In this document: in pieces, positions 39,340-51,182 of the stretch | Layout of the letters: each line of letters starts with the position of its first letter | Numbering within the stretch: position 1 is the stretch's first letter | From: Clostridium sp. | GTDB taxonomy: Bacteria > Bacillota > Clostridia > Clostridiales > Clostridiaceae | NCBI RefSeq assembly: GCF_022482905.1 | Contig: NZ_JAKVOI010000001.1 | Location: forward strand, 1-64,000 | Reading direction: 5' to 3' | DNA length: 64,000 bases | Notes under the pieces: model-generated | What the model was told of the DNA's origin: nothing | Databases searched by the model: none | The model's input: the letters and a program-made list of their open reading frames with translations, nothing else | Program-made: the position numbers and the translations under genes

Positions 39340-40827
39340 TTGGTAACCTTTGAAACACCATTAAAAAAATTGAAATATAGTATAATTAAACAGGTTATAG
39401 AGCTTACAAAAGATAATAAATTAACAAAGAAACGACTAGAGACAATTCCATACAATATAATTGAAAATGACAAATCTGAATATAGATGCTGTGTTTACAA
39501 GGAAAGAGCTGTTGCTTATGAAAGAGCAGTATTAGCAGCGGGATTTTTACCTACCGATAATACTGTGGAAGATCTTAAAAAAATTGAAGATAAGACTCAT
39601 GTTATGTTTGTACTTTCTTCTGCCTGTGATCAGTGCCCGATAGATAGGTACAATGTTACAGAAGCTTGTAGGGGATGTATCCAGCATAAGTGCATGGAAG
39701 TATGTCCAGCAAAGGCCATTACAAGGGTAAATGGCAGGTCCTATATAAATCAGGATCTGTGCAGGGAATGTGGAATGTGCAGAAAAGTATGTCCTTATAA
39801 TGCCATAGCGGAGGTTATGAGACCTTGCAAGAGATCATGTCCTACTGGTGCCCTGGAGATAAATCAGGATGATAGGAAAGCAAAGATTGAAAATGAAAAG
39901 TGCATAAGCTGCGGTGCCTGTATGGAAGCATGCCCTTTTGGTGCCGTATCGGATTTAAGCTATGTGGTTGATGTTACCAGAGATTTAATATCTGGTAAAG
40001 AGGTATATGCAGTAGTGGCACCTTCCATAACGGGACAATTCGGACCTAAGGTAACCGTAGGACAAGTTAAAAATGCCTTTAAGAAGATAGGATTTAAGGA
40101 TATGGTGGAAGCAGCCTGTGGTGCGGACGCAGTAACAGTAAATGAGGCCAATGAGTTTGCTGAAAGAATGGAAAATAAAGATAAGTTTATGACAAATTCA
40201 TGTTGTTCAGGTTTTATGAACTATATAGAATTAATGTTTCCCAATTTAGCGGATAAAATATCGGGAACTGTTTCACCAATGATTGCAACTGCAAGATTAA
40301 TAAAGGCATTTAATAAAAATTCCATAGTTGTATTTGTAGGACCGTGTACTGCAAAAAAAGTTGAGATTACGAGAGAGTCTATAAAAAATGATGTTGATTA
40401 CGTACTTACATTTGAAGAGATGGCTGCATTTATGGGCGCTTTTTCCATAGATCCTGAGAATTGTGAAGATGAGCTCATAGATGATGCATCGGCCTTTGGA
40501 AGAGGATTTGCACAAGGCGGAGGTGTTGCTGCTGCTATACAGGACTATATTTCCGAGAAAAATATGGATGTAGATTTTAAGCCTGTCAAGGTAAGTGGAA
40601 AAGATGAAATAAAGAAAACTATGGTAAGTGCAAAAGTAGGCAGAGTCCCGGGAAATTTTATAGAAGGTATGATGTGCCAGGGTGGTTGCATTGGAGGACC
40701 GGCAGCCATGGTGTCATCTATGAAGGCCAAGCCTCAGCTTATAAAATTTAGTAAACAGTCCAATAAAAAGACCATATTGTCAAATGAAAATCTTGAAAAA
40801 TTCAAGGAAATAAATATGGAAAGGTAA
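39340..40827 (+). CDS. Monomeric [FeFe] hydrogenase, divergent H-cluster motifs
   Basis: The protein begins at TTG 39340 behind AAGGGGGAA (495 residues). Ferredoxin-type clusters lie in residues 95-210 (CIQHKCMEVCPAKAI, CRECGMCRKVCPYNAI, CISCGACMEACPFGAV), plus CKRSCPTGAL. The H-cluster domain shows variants of all three signatures: NSCCSGF (near 286), FVGPCTAKK (near 330) and MMCQGGCIGGP (near 445), in place of TSCCPxW, MPCTAKK and MACPGGC. It should exchange electrons between ferredoxin and protons or H2, but the altered residues suggest another bias or a sensory role. It resembles group B enzymes. Confidence 0.9.
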   Translation: MVTFETPLKKLKYSIIKQVIELTKDNKLTKKRLETIPYNIIENDKSEYRCCVYKERAVAYERAVLAAGFLPTDNTVEDLKKIEDKTHVMFVLSSACDQCPIDRYNVTEACRGCIQHKCMEVCPAKAITRVNGRSYINQDLCRECGMCRKVCPYNAIAEVMRPCKRSCPTGALEINQDDRKAKIENEKCISCGACMEACPFGAVSDLSYVVDVTRDLISGKEVYAVVAPSITGQFGPKVTVGQVKNAFKKIGFKDMVEAACGADAVTVNEANEFAERMENKDKFMTNSCCSGFMNYIELMFPNLADKISGTVSPMIATARLIKAFNKNSIVVFVGPCTAKKVEITRESIKNDVDYVLTFEEMAAFMGAFSIDPENCEDELIDDASAFGRGFAQGGGVAAAIQDYISEKNMDVDFKPVKVSGKDEIKKTMVSAKVGRVPGNFIEGMMCQGGCIGGPAAMVSSMKAKPQLIKFSKQSNKKTILSNENLEKFKEINMER

Positions 40828-40853
40828 TATTTTATGTTTTTATAAAAAAGGAG

Positions 40854-40892
40854 AGGTAATTGGATGCTTTAAAACGTATTCAATTACCTTTT
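40854..40892 (+). terminator. Terminator after the hydrogenase gene
   Basis: AGGTAATTG and CAATTACCT pair perfectly and are followed by TTTT. The spacer of the loop is 18 bases. Confidence 0.7.
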
Positions 40893-40984
40893 GCGCTTTA
40901 AAGATTTAAATCAGTATAAATAAAACTCACATGGACATTATAGTAAATAGAGTTAATTATAAGTCAATAATGGGATGTTTTAAG

Positions 40985-41677
40985 ATGAAAACTGCTGAAT
41001 TAGATAAAAAAATGATTAAGATGATATTGATAGGTATAATATCGGTATTTATACTGATAATTGCATATGAGTATTATTTCAAATATATGTATATTGTAAA
41101 AAGCCCTAAAAAGTTAAAATACATAATTCTATCTTATGGCAGATATGGAATTCTTGTATTTTTAATATTGCAGATGCTTCAGGTCGTCGCTTTTTTCATA
41201 CCTGGAGAATTGATCCAAATTGCATCCGGTTATATATATGGAACATTTTGGGGAACTCTATTATCTATTTTGGGAATAACTTCAGGAAGTATAATTGCAT
41301 ATCTGATTTCGAGAATATTGGGAAAACCTCTGTTAGTCAGGATGATATCAAAAAGAAAATTTGAATTTTTCAAAAATATTCTTAATTTTAAAAATATGAA
41401 TTTATTGGTATTCTTTTTGTATTTGATACCTGGTATACCCAAAGATATTTTGGCCTATATATGTGGAATATCTAGGATTAATTTAAGAGATTTTACTATA
41501 TATTCTACGCTGGGCAGACTGCCGGGAATAATAATTTCTTCTTATTTTGGTTCAAAAATTTATTCTGGTGATAAACTTATGCTTATATTTATATCGGTAG
41601 CTATGATTTTACTATTTACAATAGGATTTCTTAAGAGAGAAAAAATAATGTTGAAGATATCAAAATATAAAACATAA
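40985..41677 (+). CDS. TVP38/TMEM64 (SNARE-associated, DedA-like) membrane protein
   Basis: The 230-residue membrane protein has the family core QVVAFFIPGELIQIASGYIYGTFWGTLLSILGITSGS with a later LYLIPGIPKDILAYICG and LGRLPGIIISSYFGS. Members of this superfamily include lipid scramblases and flippases. Five or six hydrophobic segments are visible. I take ATG 40985 as start; the frame is open to 40931. Flanked by a terminator upstream, it is probably transcribed alone. Confidence 0.88.
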   Translation: MKTAELDKKMIKMILIGIISVFILIIAYEYYFKYMYIVKSPKKLKYIILSYGRYGILVFLILQMLQVVAFFIPGELIQIASGYIYGTFWGTLLSILGITSGSIIAYLISRILGKPLLVRMISKRKFEFFKNILNFKNMNLLVFFLYLIPGIPKDILAYICGISRINLRDFTIYSTLGRLPGIIISSYFGSKIYSGDKLMLIFISVAMILLFTIGFLKREKIMLKISKYKT

Positions 41678-41693
41678 CTATATATGTGATATT

Positions 41694-41783
41694 ATGAAAT
41701 CAGTAGAAATTAAAAGAAATATTTATTTAATAACAGCAAATTTAGCAAATTGGGCTATATATACCCTATATGTGGAAAATTAG
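41694..41783 (+). pseudogene. Possible remnant of a flavodiiron protein start
   Basis: A 29-residue frame (MKSVEIKRNIYLITANLANW and onward) resembles the first residues of A-type flavoproteins (MKxxEIKKxIYWVG). It has no good ribosome binding site and ends at a stop, with no continuation in any frame. It may be decayed or fortuitous. Confidence 0.2.
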
Positions 41784-41786
41784 AAT

Positions 41787-41815
41787 TTGAAAATATAAAC
41801 TGTATTTATTATTAT
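41787..41815 (+). promoter_or_regulatory. groESL promoter
   Basis: TTGAAA (41787-41792) and TATTAT (41810-41815) with a 17-base spacer lie just before the CIRCE element. TATAAT at 41813 is an alternative -10. Confidence 0.65.
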
Positions 41816-41825
41816 AATAATTGTG

Positions 41826-41852
41826 TTAGCACTCAATAATATTGAGTGCTAA
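41826..41852 (+). promoter_or_regulatory. CIRCE operator (HrcA site)
   Basis: TTAGCACTC-N9-GAGTGCTAA is a perfect CIRCE inverted repeat. HrcA bound here represses groESL until heat shock occupies GroEL. It lies between the promoter and groES, as in other Firmicutes. Confidence 0.97.
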
Positions 41853-41917
41853 TAATGAGAGTTAATATTTGTTTAAAGTTGTCAATATTATTTTAAATTA
41901 ATTAAAAATAATTTTAA

Positions 41918-42217
<300 letters not shown>

Positions 42218-42254
42218 AATTAGATTCATATAATTTATAATTTTAAAGTTGTGA

Positions 42255-43904
<1,650 letters not shown>

Positions 43905-43934
43905 TAATACACATCCTGAAAAGTATACATTTAA

Positions 43935-43976
43935 TAATAACCCGGTATCGTTATGGATCCCGGGTTATTATATTTT
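43935..43976 (+). terminator. groESL terminator
   Basis: TAATAACCCGG and CCGGGTTATTA form an 11-pair stem with a loop of 14 bases, followed by TATTTTAT. Confidence 0.9.
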
Positions 43977-44035
43977 ATGCAAAGAATATATTTTATAAAT
44001 GTGTAAATAATTCTATAATAGGAGGAAATAATAAA

Positions 44036-44785
44036 ATGAAAATATTAGTTTTTATTTTAGGTACTATTATAGGAAGTTTTTTAAGCTTATGTGTATACAG
44101 GATACCTCGTGAACAATCCATAATATATCCCCATTCCAGATGTACAAACTGTAATAACAAGATAAAGTGGAGAGACTTGATTCCTGTTTTTAGTTACATA
44201 CTATTGAAGGGCAAATGCAGGTACTGCAATCATAATATATCACCACAATATTTTATAATTGAAGTTATAACAGGAATATTGTTTATTTTATTGTACATAA
44301 AATATGGATTTGGATTGATGTTTGTGAAATATGCGGCATTTCTGTCCATAGTATTACTGATAGCTGTTATCGATATCTATACAATGAATGTATATTTTAA
44401 CACGATTATTGCAGGAATTGGTGCTTCAAGTATATTTCTATTAGTTGAATACTATATGGGATATGATATAAAAACATTTATATATGGAGGAATTGCAGCA
44501 GGACTATTTATAGTTTGTTTAATTTTACTTACCGGAGGCATGGGATTTGGGGACGCAGAGGTTTGCATAATAGCAGGATTGTTTTTAGGATTTAAACTTG
44601 TATTGCTGATGATTATCATTTCATTTTTCATCGGGACACTGGCAGGAATAATTTTAATTGCACTGGATATAAAATCCAGAAAAGATTTCATACCGTTTAT
44701 ACCATTTATTACAGCGTCTTCGATTATAACAGTTCTTTTGGGAAATACCTTAATGAGAATATATATATCCACAGTCTATTTCTAA
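44036..44785 (+). CDS. Prepilin peptidase (type IV leader peptidase)
   Basis: The 249-residue membrane enzyme starts ILGTIIGSFLSLCVYRIPRE. It carries two CxxC pairs (CTNCNNKIKWRDLIPVFSY ... CRYCNHNISPQY) of the cytoplasmic N-terminal domain, and the two aspartates of A24 peptidases: AVIDIYTM (near residue 116) and GMGFGDAE (near 175). It cleaves type IV pilin-like leaders and may methylate the new N-terminus. No pilin genes are adjacent, so its substrates lie elsewhere. Ribosome binding site AGGAGGAAATAA. Confidence 0.93.
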   Translation: MKILVFILGTIIGSFLSLCVYRIPREQSIIYPHSRCTNCNNKIKWRDLIPVFSYILLKGKCRYCNHNISPQYFIIEVITGILFILLYIKYGFGLMFVKYAAFLSIVLLIAVIDIYTMNVYFNTIIAGIGASSIFLLVEYYMGYDIKTFIYGGIAAGLFIVCLILLTGGMGFGDAEVCIIAGLFLGFKLVLLMIIISFFIGTLAGIILIALDIKSRKDFIPFIPFITASSIITVLLGNTLMRIYISTVYF

Positions 44786-44904
44786 AGTTTGCAATATATT
44801 TACGTTGACAAAAACAGAAAAATTGAATAAAATAGTGTAAATAGTTAGTGAAACAGATAGAAATACATCAAAATTTATAAAAATAAATAAAGAATCTTTT
44901 ATTC

Positions 44905-45030
44905 AGCTCATATATCCCTTGAATATGGCAGGAAGTATCTACCGGAGGCCGTAAATTTCCGACTATGAGTGGAATTCTTATGTTATAATCATATTAATTT
45001 CACAAAATAATGAATTAATATGTTTTTTAT
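44905..45030 (+). promoter_or_regulatory. Guanine riboswitch with terminator, upstream of guaB
   Basis: Aptamer 44905-44971: P1 arms GCTCATA/TATGAGT, conserved ATATGG, GTATCTACC and CCGACTATGA. The C in GACTATG pairs with guanine, which distinguishes it from adenine switches. The expression platform is a perfect 10-pair terminator (CATATTAATT at 44990, AATTAATATG at 45013) followed by TTTTTTA. High guanine should therefore reduce guaB, and perhaps guaA, transcription. The 320-base gap 44786-45105 holds nothing else. Confidence 0.92.
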
Positions 45031-45105
45031 TTGTAGGTAAAATATTTTCATTGCATATTTAAAGCTGGACATTTAAGAAATATAAATTTATAGGAGTGAT
45101 TTTAA

Positions 45106-46560
<1,455 letters not shown>

Positions 46561-46586
46561 CAACTAATTTTATTGGGAGGAAATTT

Positions 46587-48119
46587 ATGGACAGGGAATT
46601 GATCATTGTAGTTGATTTTGGTGGACAGTACAATCAACTTATAGCAAGAAGAGTGAGAGAAAACAATGTCTATTGTGAAATAGTTCCATATACTTGTCCT
46701 GTAGATAAGATAAAGGAAAAGAAGCCTAAAGGAATAATATTTACAGGTGGTCCCAAAAGTGTATATGGGGAAAATGCACCAAAGATAAGTAAAGAGATTT
46801 TTGAGCTGGGAATTCCTATTCTAGGTATATGCTACGGACATCAATTTATATGTGCCAATCTGGGAGGAAAAGTTGAAAGCGCTGTAGTTAGAGAATATGG
46901 AAAAGCAGATGTAGTGCTGGACAATAATAGTATTTTGTTCAATGGAATAGATGAAAAACAGAGCTGCTGGATGAGCCATACGGATGTGGTTTCCCGTGCA
47001 CCAGAGGGTTTTAAAATTTTAGCTACTACAGATGAATGTCCTGTGGCAGCTGTGGGAGATGATTCCAGAAGAATATATGGAGTTCAATTTCATCCGGAAG
47101 TACAGCATACACCTTTCGGGAAAAAGATGATTTCAAATTTCTTGTTTACAATATGCAATCTCAAGGGTGACTGGTCCATGTCATCTTTTGTAGAAGAAAA
47201 AATCAGATCCATAAGAGAAAAGGTAAAAGATAAAAAAGTCATATGTGCCATGTCGGGTGGAGTTGATTCTTCTGTAGCTGCGGTACTTGTACATAAGGCA
47301 GTAGGCAAGCAGCTTACATGTATATTTGTAGATCATGGACTTCTCAGGAAAAATGAAGGAGATCAGGTTGAAGATGTATTTAAAAAGCAGTTTGACATGA
47401 ATTTCATAAGAGTAAATGCAGGAGATAGATTTTTAGGCAAACTTGCAGGTGTAGATGATCCTGAAAAAAAGAGAAAAATAATTGGAGAAGAATTCATAAG
47501 AGTATTTGAACGGGAAGCTGAAAAGCTTGGGGATATAGCTTTTCTTGTCCAAGGTACCATATATCCGGATGTTGTAGAAAGCGGACTTGGAACTTCGGCT
47601 ACTATAAAGAGCCACCACAATGTAGGAGGACTTCCGGAAAATATGAATTTTGAGCTTATTGAACCTCTCAGAGAGTTGTTCAAGGATGAGGTAAGGGCAG
47701 TAGGTGAAGAACTGGGAATACCACATAAATTAGTCTGGAGACAGCCTTTTCCAGGACCAGGCCTTGCTATAAGAGTATTGGGTGCAGTTACAGAGGAAAA
47801 GCTCGAAATAACAAGAGAGGCAGATGCAATATTTAGAGAAGAAATAGCAGAGGCAGGATTGGACGAATCAATATGGCAGTATTTTGCATGCCTTCCTAAT
47901 ATACGTTCGGTAGGTGTCATGGGAGATGAAAGAACTTACTGCTACACTGTTGCACTCAGGGCGGTTACATCTTCTGATGCTATGACATCGGATTGGGCCA
48001 AGATACCATATGAGGTACTTGACAAAGTATCAAGAAGGATAGTAAATGAAGTTAAAGGTGTAAACAGAATTGTCTATGACATAACGAGCAAACCTCCTTC
48101 TACTATAGAGTGGGAGTAA
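46587..48119 (+). CDS. guaA: GMP synthase (glutamine-hydrolysing)
   Basis: The protein aminates XMP to GMP. The N-terminal class I glutamine amidotransferase has its nucleophile in GICYGHQF (near residue 82) and histidine in VQFHPEV; the ATP-pyrophosphatase domain starts at [15 protein letters not shown] (near 225). The C-terminus ends in the usual [16 protein letters not shown]. Length, 510 residues, is standard. It shares the guaB transcript and so the guanine riboswitch. Confidence 0.98.
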   Translation: MDRELIIVVDFGGQYNQLIARRVRENNVYCEIVPYTCPVDKIKEKKPKGIIFTGGPKSVYGENAPKISKEIFELGIPILGICYGHQFICANLGGKVESAVVREYGKADVVLDNNSILFNGIDEKQSCWMSHTDVVSRAPEGFKILATTDECPVAAVGDDSRRIYGVQFHPEVQHTPFGKKMISNFLFTICNLKGDWSMSSFVEEKIRSIREKVKDKKVICAMSGGVDSSVAAVLVHKAVGKQLTCIFVDHGLLRKNEGDQVEDVFKKQFDMNFIRVNAGDRFLGKLAGVDDPEKKRKIIGEEFIRVFEREAEKLGDIAFLVQGTIYPDVVESGLGTSATIKSHHNVGGLPENMNFELIEPLRELFKDEVRAVGEELGIPHKLVWRQPFPGPGLAIRVLGAVTEEKLEITREADAIFREEIAEAGLDESIWQYFACLPNIRSVGVMGDERTYCYTVALRAVTSSDAMTSDWAKIPYEVLDKVSRRIVNEVKGVNRIVYDITSKPPSTIEWE

Positions 48120-48122
48120 AAT

Positions 48123-48172
48123 AAAAGAACGTGAAATCCAAGCAAACAAAGGGTTTTACGCTCTTTTTATTT
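48123..48172 (+). terminator. Terminator after guaA
   Basis: AAAGAACGTGAAA and TTTTACGCTCTTT pair with one mismatch and one G-U pair, followed by TTATTT. The 3' arm overlaps the end of the decayed Fic reading frame on the other strand. Confidence 0.55.
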
Positions 48173-48428
48173 CATGCTCAAGAACCAGTTCAGCAATAAA
48201 GTCAATAAATGGCCGGTTGTCTTTGTGAGCACGCTTCAGAAGGCTAATATATTCCTGGCGCAAGATCGGAGAAATGACAGCCAGGTAAGCCATCCTGAAT
48301 AAGAGTCGCATTTATAAGCAGCCTGGAAATTCGACCGTTACCATCGATAAACGTATGAATGAAAACAAAGCGCTTATGAAGTTGGGCCGCAAACTCTATG
48401 GGATGATATTTGTTACGGTCAGAAGCCG
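48156..48428 (-). pseudogene. Decayed Fic-domain protein (fragment)
   Basis: On the minus strand the frame reads HPIEFAAQLHKRFVFIHTFIDGNGR followed by ISRLLINATLIQDG, the Fic AMP-transferase signature (HxFxxGNGR). After a one-base shift near 48285-48292 it goes on in another frame with ISPILRQEYISLLKRAHKDN and PFIDFIAELVLEHEIKRA, as in intact Fic proteins. The N-terminal inhibitory and substrate parts are missing. The segment is richer in G+C than its surroundings, suggesting transfer. It is a relic, not an active gene. Confidence 0.8.
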
Positions 48429-48429
48429 A

Positions 48430-48681
48430 CTACTGGAATAGCTTCTTCATTTCGCTACCGCTTGTTATTCCGGTGCCATTTTCAGCACCACACCAAGGAC
48501 AATCTATACTATCACGCTCTTTTCCCCCAGGATAACCGGCGTTTGATATGGTAATGGTGAAATTTTCTAGAATCATTTTTTGGCTGAAAGCCTGTGGACT
48601 TTTCCCGGATAACCGGGCAAGCTTGGAGATGCTTATTCCAAGCTTCACACATAGAATTTTCAGCTGTTCAGATACTGACAT
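48430..48681 (-). CDS. Small XRE-type HTH protein, possibly truncated
   Basis: The first 36 residues (LKILCVKLGISISKLARLSGKSPQAFSQKM) are a helix-turn-helix. The rest (IDCPWCGAENGTGITSGSE) holds one CxxC pair and looks like half of a zinc ribbon; its stop abuts the Fic fragment. It may be the remains of a longer regulator joined to Fic debris by deletion. The start is ATG 48681 behind AAAGAGGTGTTGG. Confidence 0.5.
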   Translation of the reverse strand: MSVSEQLKILCVKLGISISKLARLSGKSPQAFSQKMILENFTITISNAGYPGGKERDSIDCPWCGAENGTGITSGSEMKKLFQ

Positions 48682-48829
48682 ACCAACACCTCTTTCGATA
48701 TTCTGGTATATTGAAATATACTACAATAACATAGAGAAGGAATCAGACAATTGGCTATAAGATACCATTTCAGTTCAGAAAATAGCATGTTATTGATGTA
48801 ACCAATATAAAAGTATTGTAAAAATGTTG

Positions 48830-48858
48830 TTGACAAATTATCTTAAAAGTTATATCAT
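48830..48858 (+). promoter_or_regulatory. Promoter of the sulfonate-transport operon
   Basis: A perfect TTGACA (48830-48835), a 17-base spacer and TATCAT (48853-48858) lie 25 bases before the SAM riboswitch. Confidence 0.75.
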
Positions 48859-48881
48859 GTAGGAAATTGAAAAAAGAAAAA

Positions 48882-49036
48882 ACTTCTTATCAAGAGAGGC
48901 AGAGGGACTGGCCCTATGATGCCCGGCAACCTGAATAATTTTATATTCAATGGTGCCAATTCCAGCAGGAATACCTGAAAGATGAGAAACTTAAAGGATA
49001 TAACTTCCTATGGTTTCTCCAGAGGAAGTTTTTTAT
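48882..49036 (+). promoter_or_regulatory. SAM-I (S-box) riboswitch 1
   Basis: The S-box core is clear: TTCTTATCAAGAGAGG, GAGGGACTGGCCC, GATGCCCGGCAACC, GGTGCCAATTCC and GATGAGAA, with the outer stem formed by TTCTTATC and GATGAGAA. A terminator follows (AACTTCCT at 49002, AGGAAGTT at 49023, then TTTTT). SAM should therefore stop transcription, and low methionine or sulfur should open it. The remaining 230 bases to ssuA show no gene. Confidence 0.96.
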
Positions 49037-49265
49037 TCGTATTAATTTGTACTGACTAGAAAAACTAGAGGTCAAATTTAATTTATTATATAGATATTTT
49101 TATATTTTATAATAGATTAAATTTGACCTTTTTTATTCAAAAAATTAATAAATAAAACTAAAGGAGTGGTAAAAATGAAATAAAAACAAATATACTTTTA
49201 ACCAAAATAGTAAAAAGTATAGAAATATAATAAAAATTAACAAAATTAATTGGGAGGAATTTAAT

Positions 49266-50369
49266 TTGAAAAGTGTGAAGAAGATAATGTCGCAAATACT
49301 AATTTTAGTATTGGTATTAGTATTTTTTATAGGATGTTCACAAAATGGACAAAATAGCCAGAACTCTAATAATAATGGTAAAAAAGAAGTCGTAAAAATA
49401 GGAATAGGCTATCAAACAGTAACATCCCAAACTTGGGGTGCATTGATAATAAAGAATAAAAAACTTTTTGAAAAATATCTTGAAGAAAAATATCCTGATA
49501 AGGACTTTGTGGTTGATTGGTTCAATGCTCAATCGGGCCCCCCTTTAACTAATAACATGGTAGCAGGCAAACTTCAATTTGCTTTTATGGGAGATATGCC
49601 AATAATTATTAATGGTGAAAAAGGTCAATCGAGTTCAAATTATAAATCCGTATTTTTAGCTTTTGATGGAAAGGGAGAAAACGGAAAAAATCAAGCTATT
49701 TTGGTTCCTAAAAATAGTAAAATAACTTCTGTTAAGGATTTATCCGGGAAAACTGTAGCAGTTCCATTGGGATCCAGTGCGCATAGACTATTGCTCAATG
49801 AATTAGACAAGAATGGTGTAACGGATAAAGTAAATATAGTAAATCAGGATCTAACTGTTGGAATGACTAATTTGGAACAGAATAAAATAGATGCCCTTGC
49901 AGTATGGGAACCATTTACCAGCCTGATAGAAAATAAAGGAATCGGGAAAGTATTGGTAGATGGCAGTGATACTAAAGTTGATTATTTAGATGGAATTGTG
50001 GCAGATAGATCATGGGTGGAAAAGAATAAAGACTATACTGTGGCATTATTGAAAGCATTAATTGAAGCACATAAATTTATAAGGGAAAATCCAGATGAAG
50101 CAGCCAAAATATTTTCTGACGAAAGTAAATATTCATTAGAGGTCACAAAAAAAATAGTGAATAACGTAAGATTCGATCCAGTTATATACGATAAAGACGT
50201 ATCTACATTGGAAGGAAGTAAAGACTTTTTAGAAAAACTTGGAAAGATCAAAAATGTCGATTTAAATGAATTTGTTGATTCTCAATATATAAAGGAAGCA
50301 TACAAAGATTCGAAAATCGCATATCCCAGTGAAGAAGTCTTAAAAGGAAATTGGCAGCAGGTAAAGTAA
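49266..50369 (+). CDS. ssuA: Sulfonate/nitrate/taurine-type substrate-binding lipoprotein
   Basis: The 367-residue protein has a lipoprotein signal (ILILVLVLVFFIGCSQ, lipobox cysteine near residue 24) and an NMT1/SsuA-like core: EVVKIGIGYQTVTSQTWGAL, then KLQFAFMGDMPII, VKDLSGKTVAVPLGSSAHRLL and IDALAVWEPFTSLIENKG. It would capture an organosulfonate or related anion outside the cell and deliver it to the SsuCB importer. Start is TTG 49266 behind TTGGGAGGAATTTAA. SAM-riboswitch control makes a sulfur substrate more likely than nitrate or pyrimidine precursors. Symbol is by family. Confidence 0.85.
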   Translation: MKSVKKIMSQILILVLVLVFFIGCSQNGQNSQNSNNNGKKEVVKIGIGYQTVTSQTWGALIIKNKKLFEKYLEEKYPDKDFVVDWFNAQSGPPLTNNMVAGKLQFAFMGDMPIIINGEKGQSSSNYKSVFLAFDGKGENGKNQAILVPKNSKITSVKDLSGKTVAVPLGSSAHRLLLNELDKNGVTDKVNIVNQDLTVGMTNLEQNKIDALAVWEPFTSLIENKGIGKVLVDGSDTKVDYLDGIVADRSWVEKNKDYTVALLKALIEAHKFIRENPDEAAKIFSDESKYSLEVTKKIVNNVRFDPVIYDKDVSTLEGSKDFLEKLGKIKNVDLNEFVDSQYIKEAYKDSKIAYPSEEVLKGNWQQVK

Positions 50370-50384
50370 AAGGAGAAGATAATT

Positions 50385-51167
50385 ATGAAGCAAAACACGG
50401 CTCCTTATTTAAAAATAAAAAGATATATTTATCATATAATTTCCATAGCAGTATTTATTGTTATATGGTATATATTTGTTAAATTTAATCTAAGAAAGCC
50501 ATTGATGTTTGGAAATCTGCCATCTCCCTTGGAAGTTTTGAAATCAATTAAGATAGTTTTAGTAGATAAGGTATTTTATATGCATGTTCTATATAGTAGT
50601 GCAAGAGTTATATCTGGATGTATATTAGCTCTTCCTATGGGGGTAATATTTGGTCTGTTGATAGGACTGACCAATTTTGCAAAAAATTTTATTTCACCGG
50701 TCTTTGAAATGTTGAGACCTATACCTCAAATTGCATGGATACCTATAGCAATATTGATATTCCCATCGGCTGAAGGTAGTATAATTTTTATAACATTTTT
50801 AGGTGCATTTTTTCCTATATTAATTAATACTATTGCAGGAACACAACAAGTTAATTTATCTCTTATTGATGCAGCAAGAAGTATGAATGCCACTAGATGG
50901 CAATTGATTAAGTATGTTTATTTTTCAAGTTCTGTACCTAATATTTTTACAGGACTTACTTTAGGAGTAGGTAATTCATGGATGAGTGTTATAGCTGCTG
51001 AAATGATTTCTGGTAAATATGGAATTGGATATTATACTTGGACATCTTATACTTTAATGCAATATCCTGAAACTATTGTAGGAATGATAACTATCGGTAT
51101 AATAGGTACCATATGTTTCTCAGCTATAAAAATATTACAGAAAAACGTATTAAAGTGGCGCAAATGA
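50385..51167 (+). CDS. ssuC: ABC transporter permease, SsuC-like
   Basis: The 260-residue membrane protein has six hydrophobic spans and the permease coupling loop EAA-type segment SLIDAARSMNATRWQLIKYVYFSS (near residue 160), followed by FTGLTLGVGNSWMSVIAAEMISGKYGIGYY, typical of SsuC/TauC permeases. It lies 15 bases after the binding protein and 15 before the ATPase, in one operon. Confidence 0.92.
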   Translation: MKQNTAPYLKIKRYIYHIISIAVFIVIWYIFVKFNLRKPLMFGNLPSPLEVLKSIKIVLVDKVFYMHVLYSSARVISGCILALPMGVIFGLLIGLTNFAKNFISPVFEMLRPIPQIAWIPIAILIFPSAEGSIIFITFLGAFFPILINTIAGTQQVNLSLIDAARSMNATRWQLIKYVYFSSSVPNIFTGLTLGVGNSWMSVIAAEMISGKYGIGYYTWTSYTLMQYPETIVGMITIGIIGTICFSAIKILQKNVLKWRK

Positions 51168-51182
51168 TGGTGGTGATTATAA

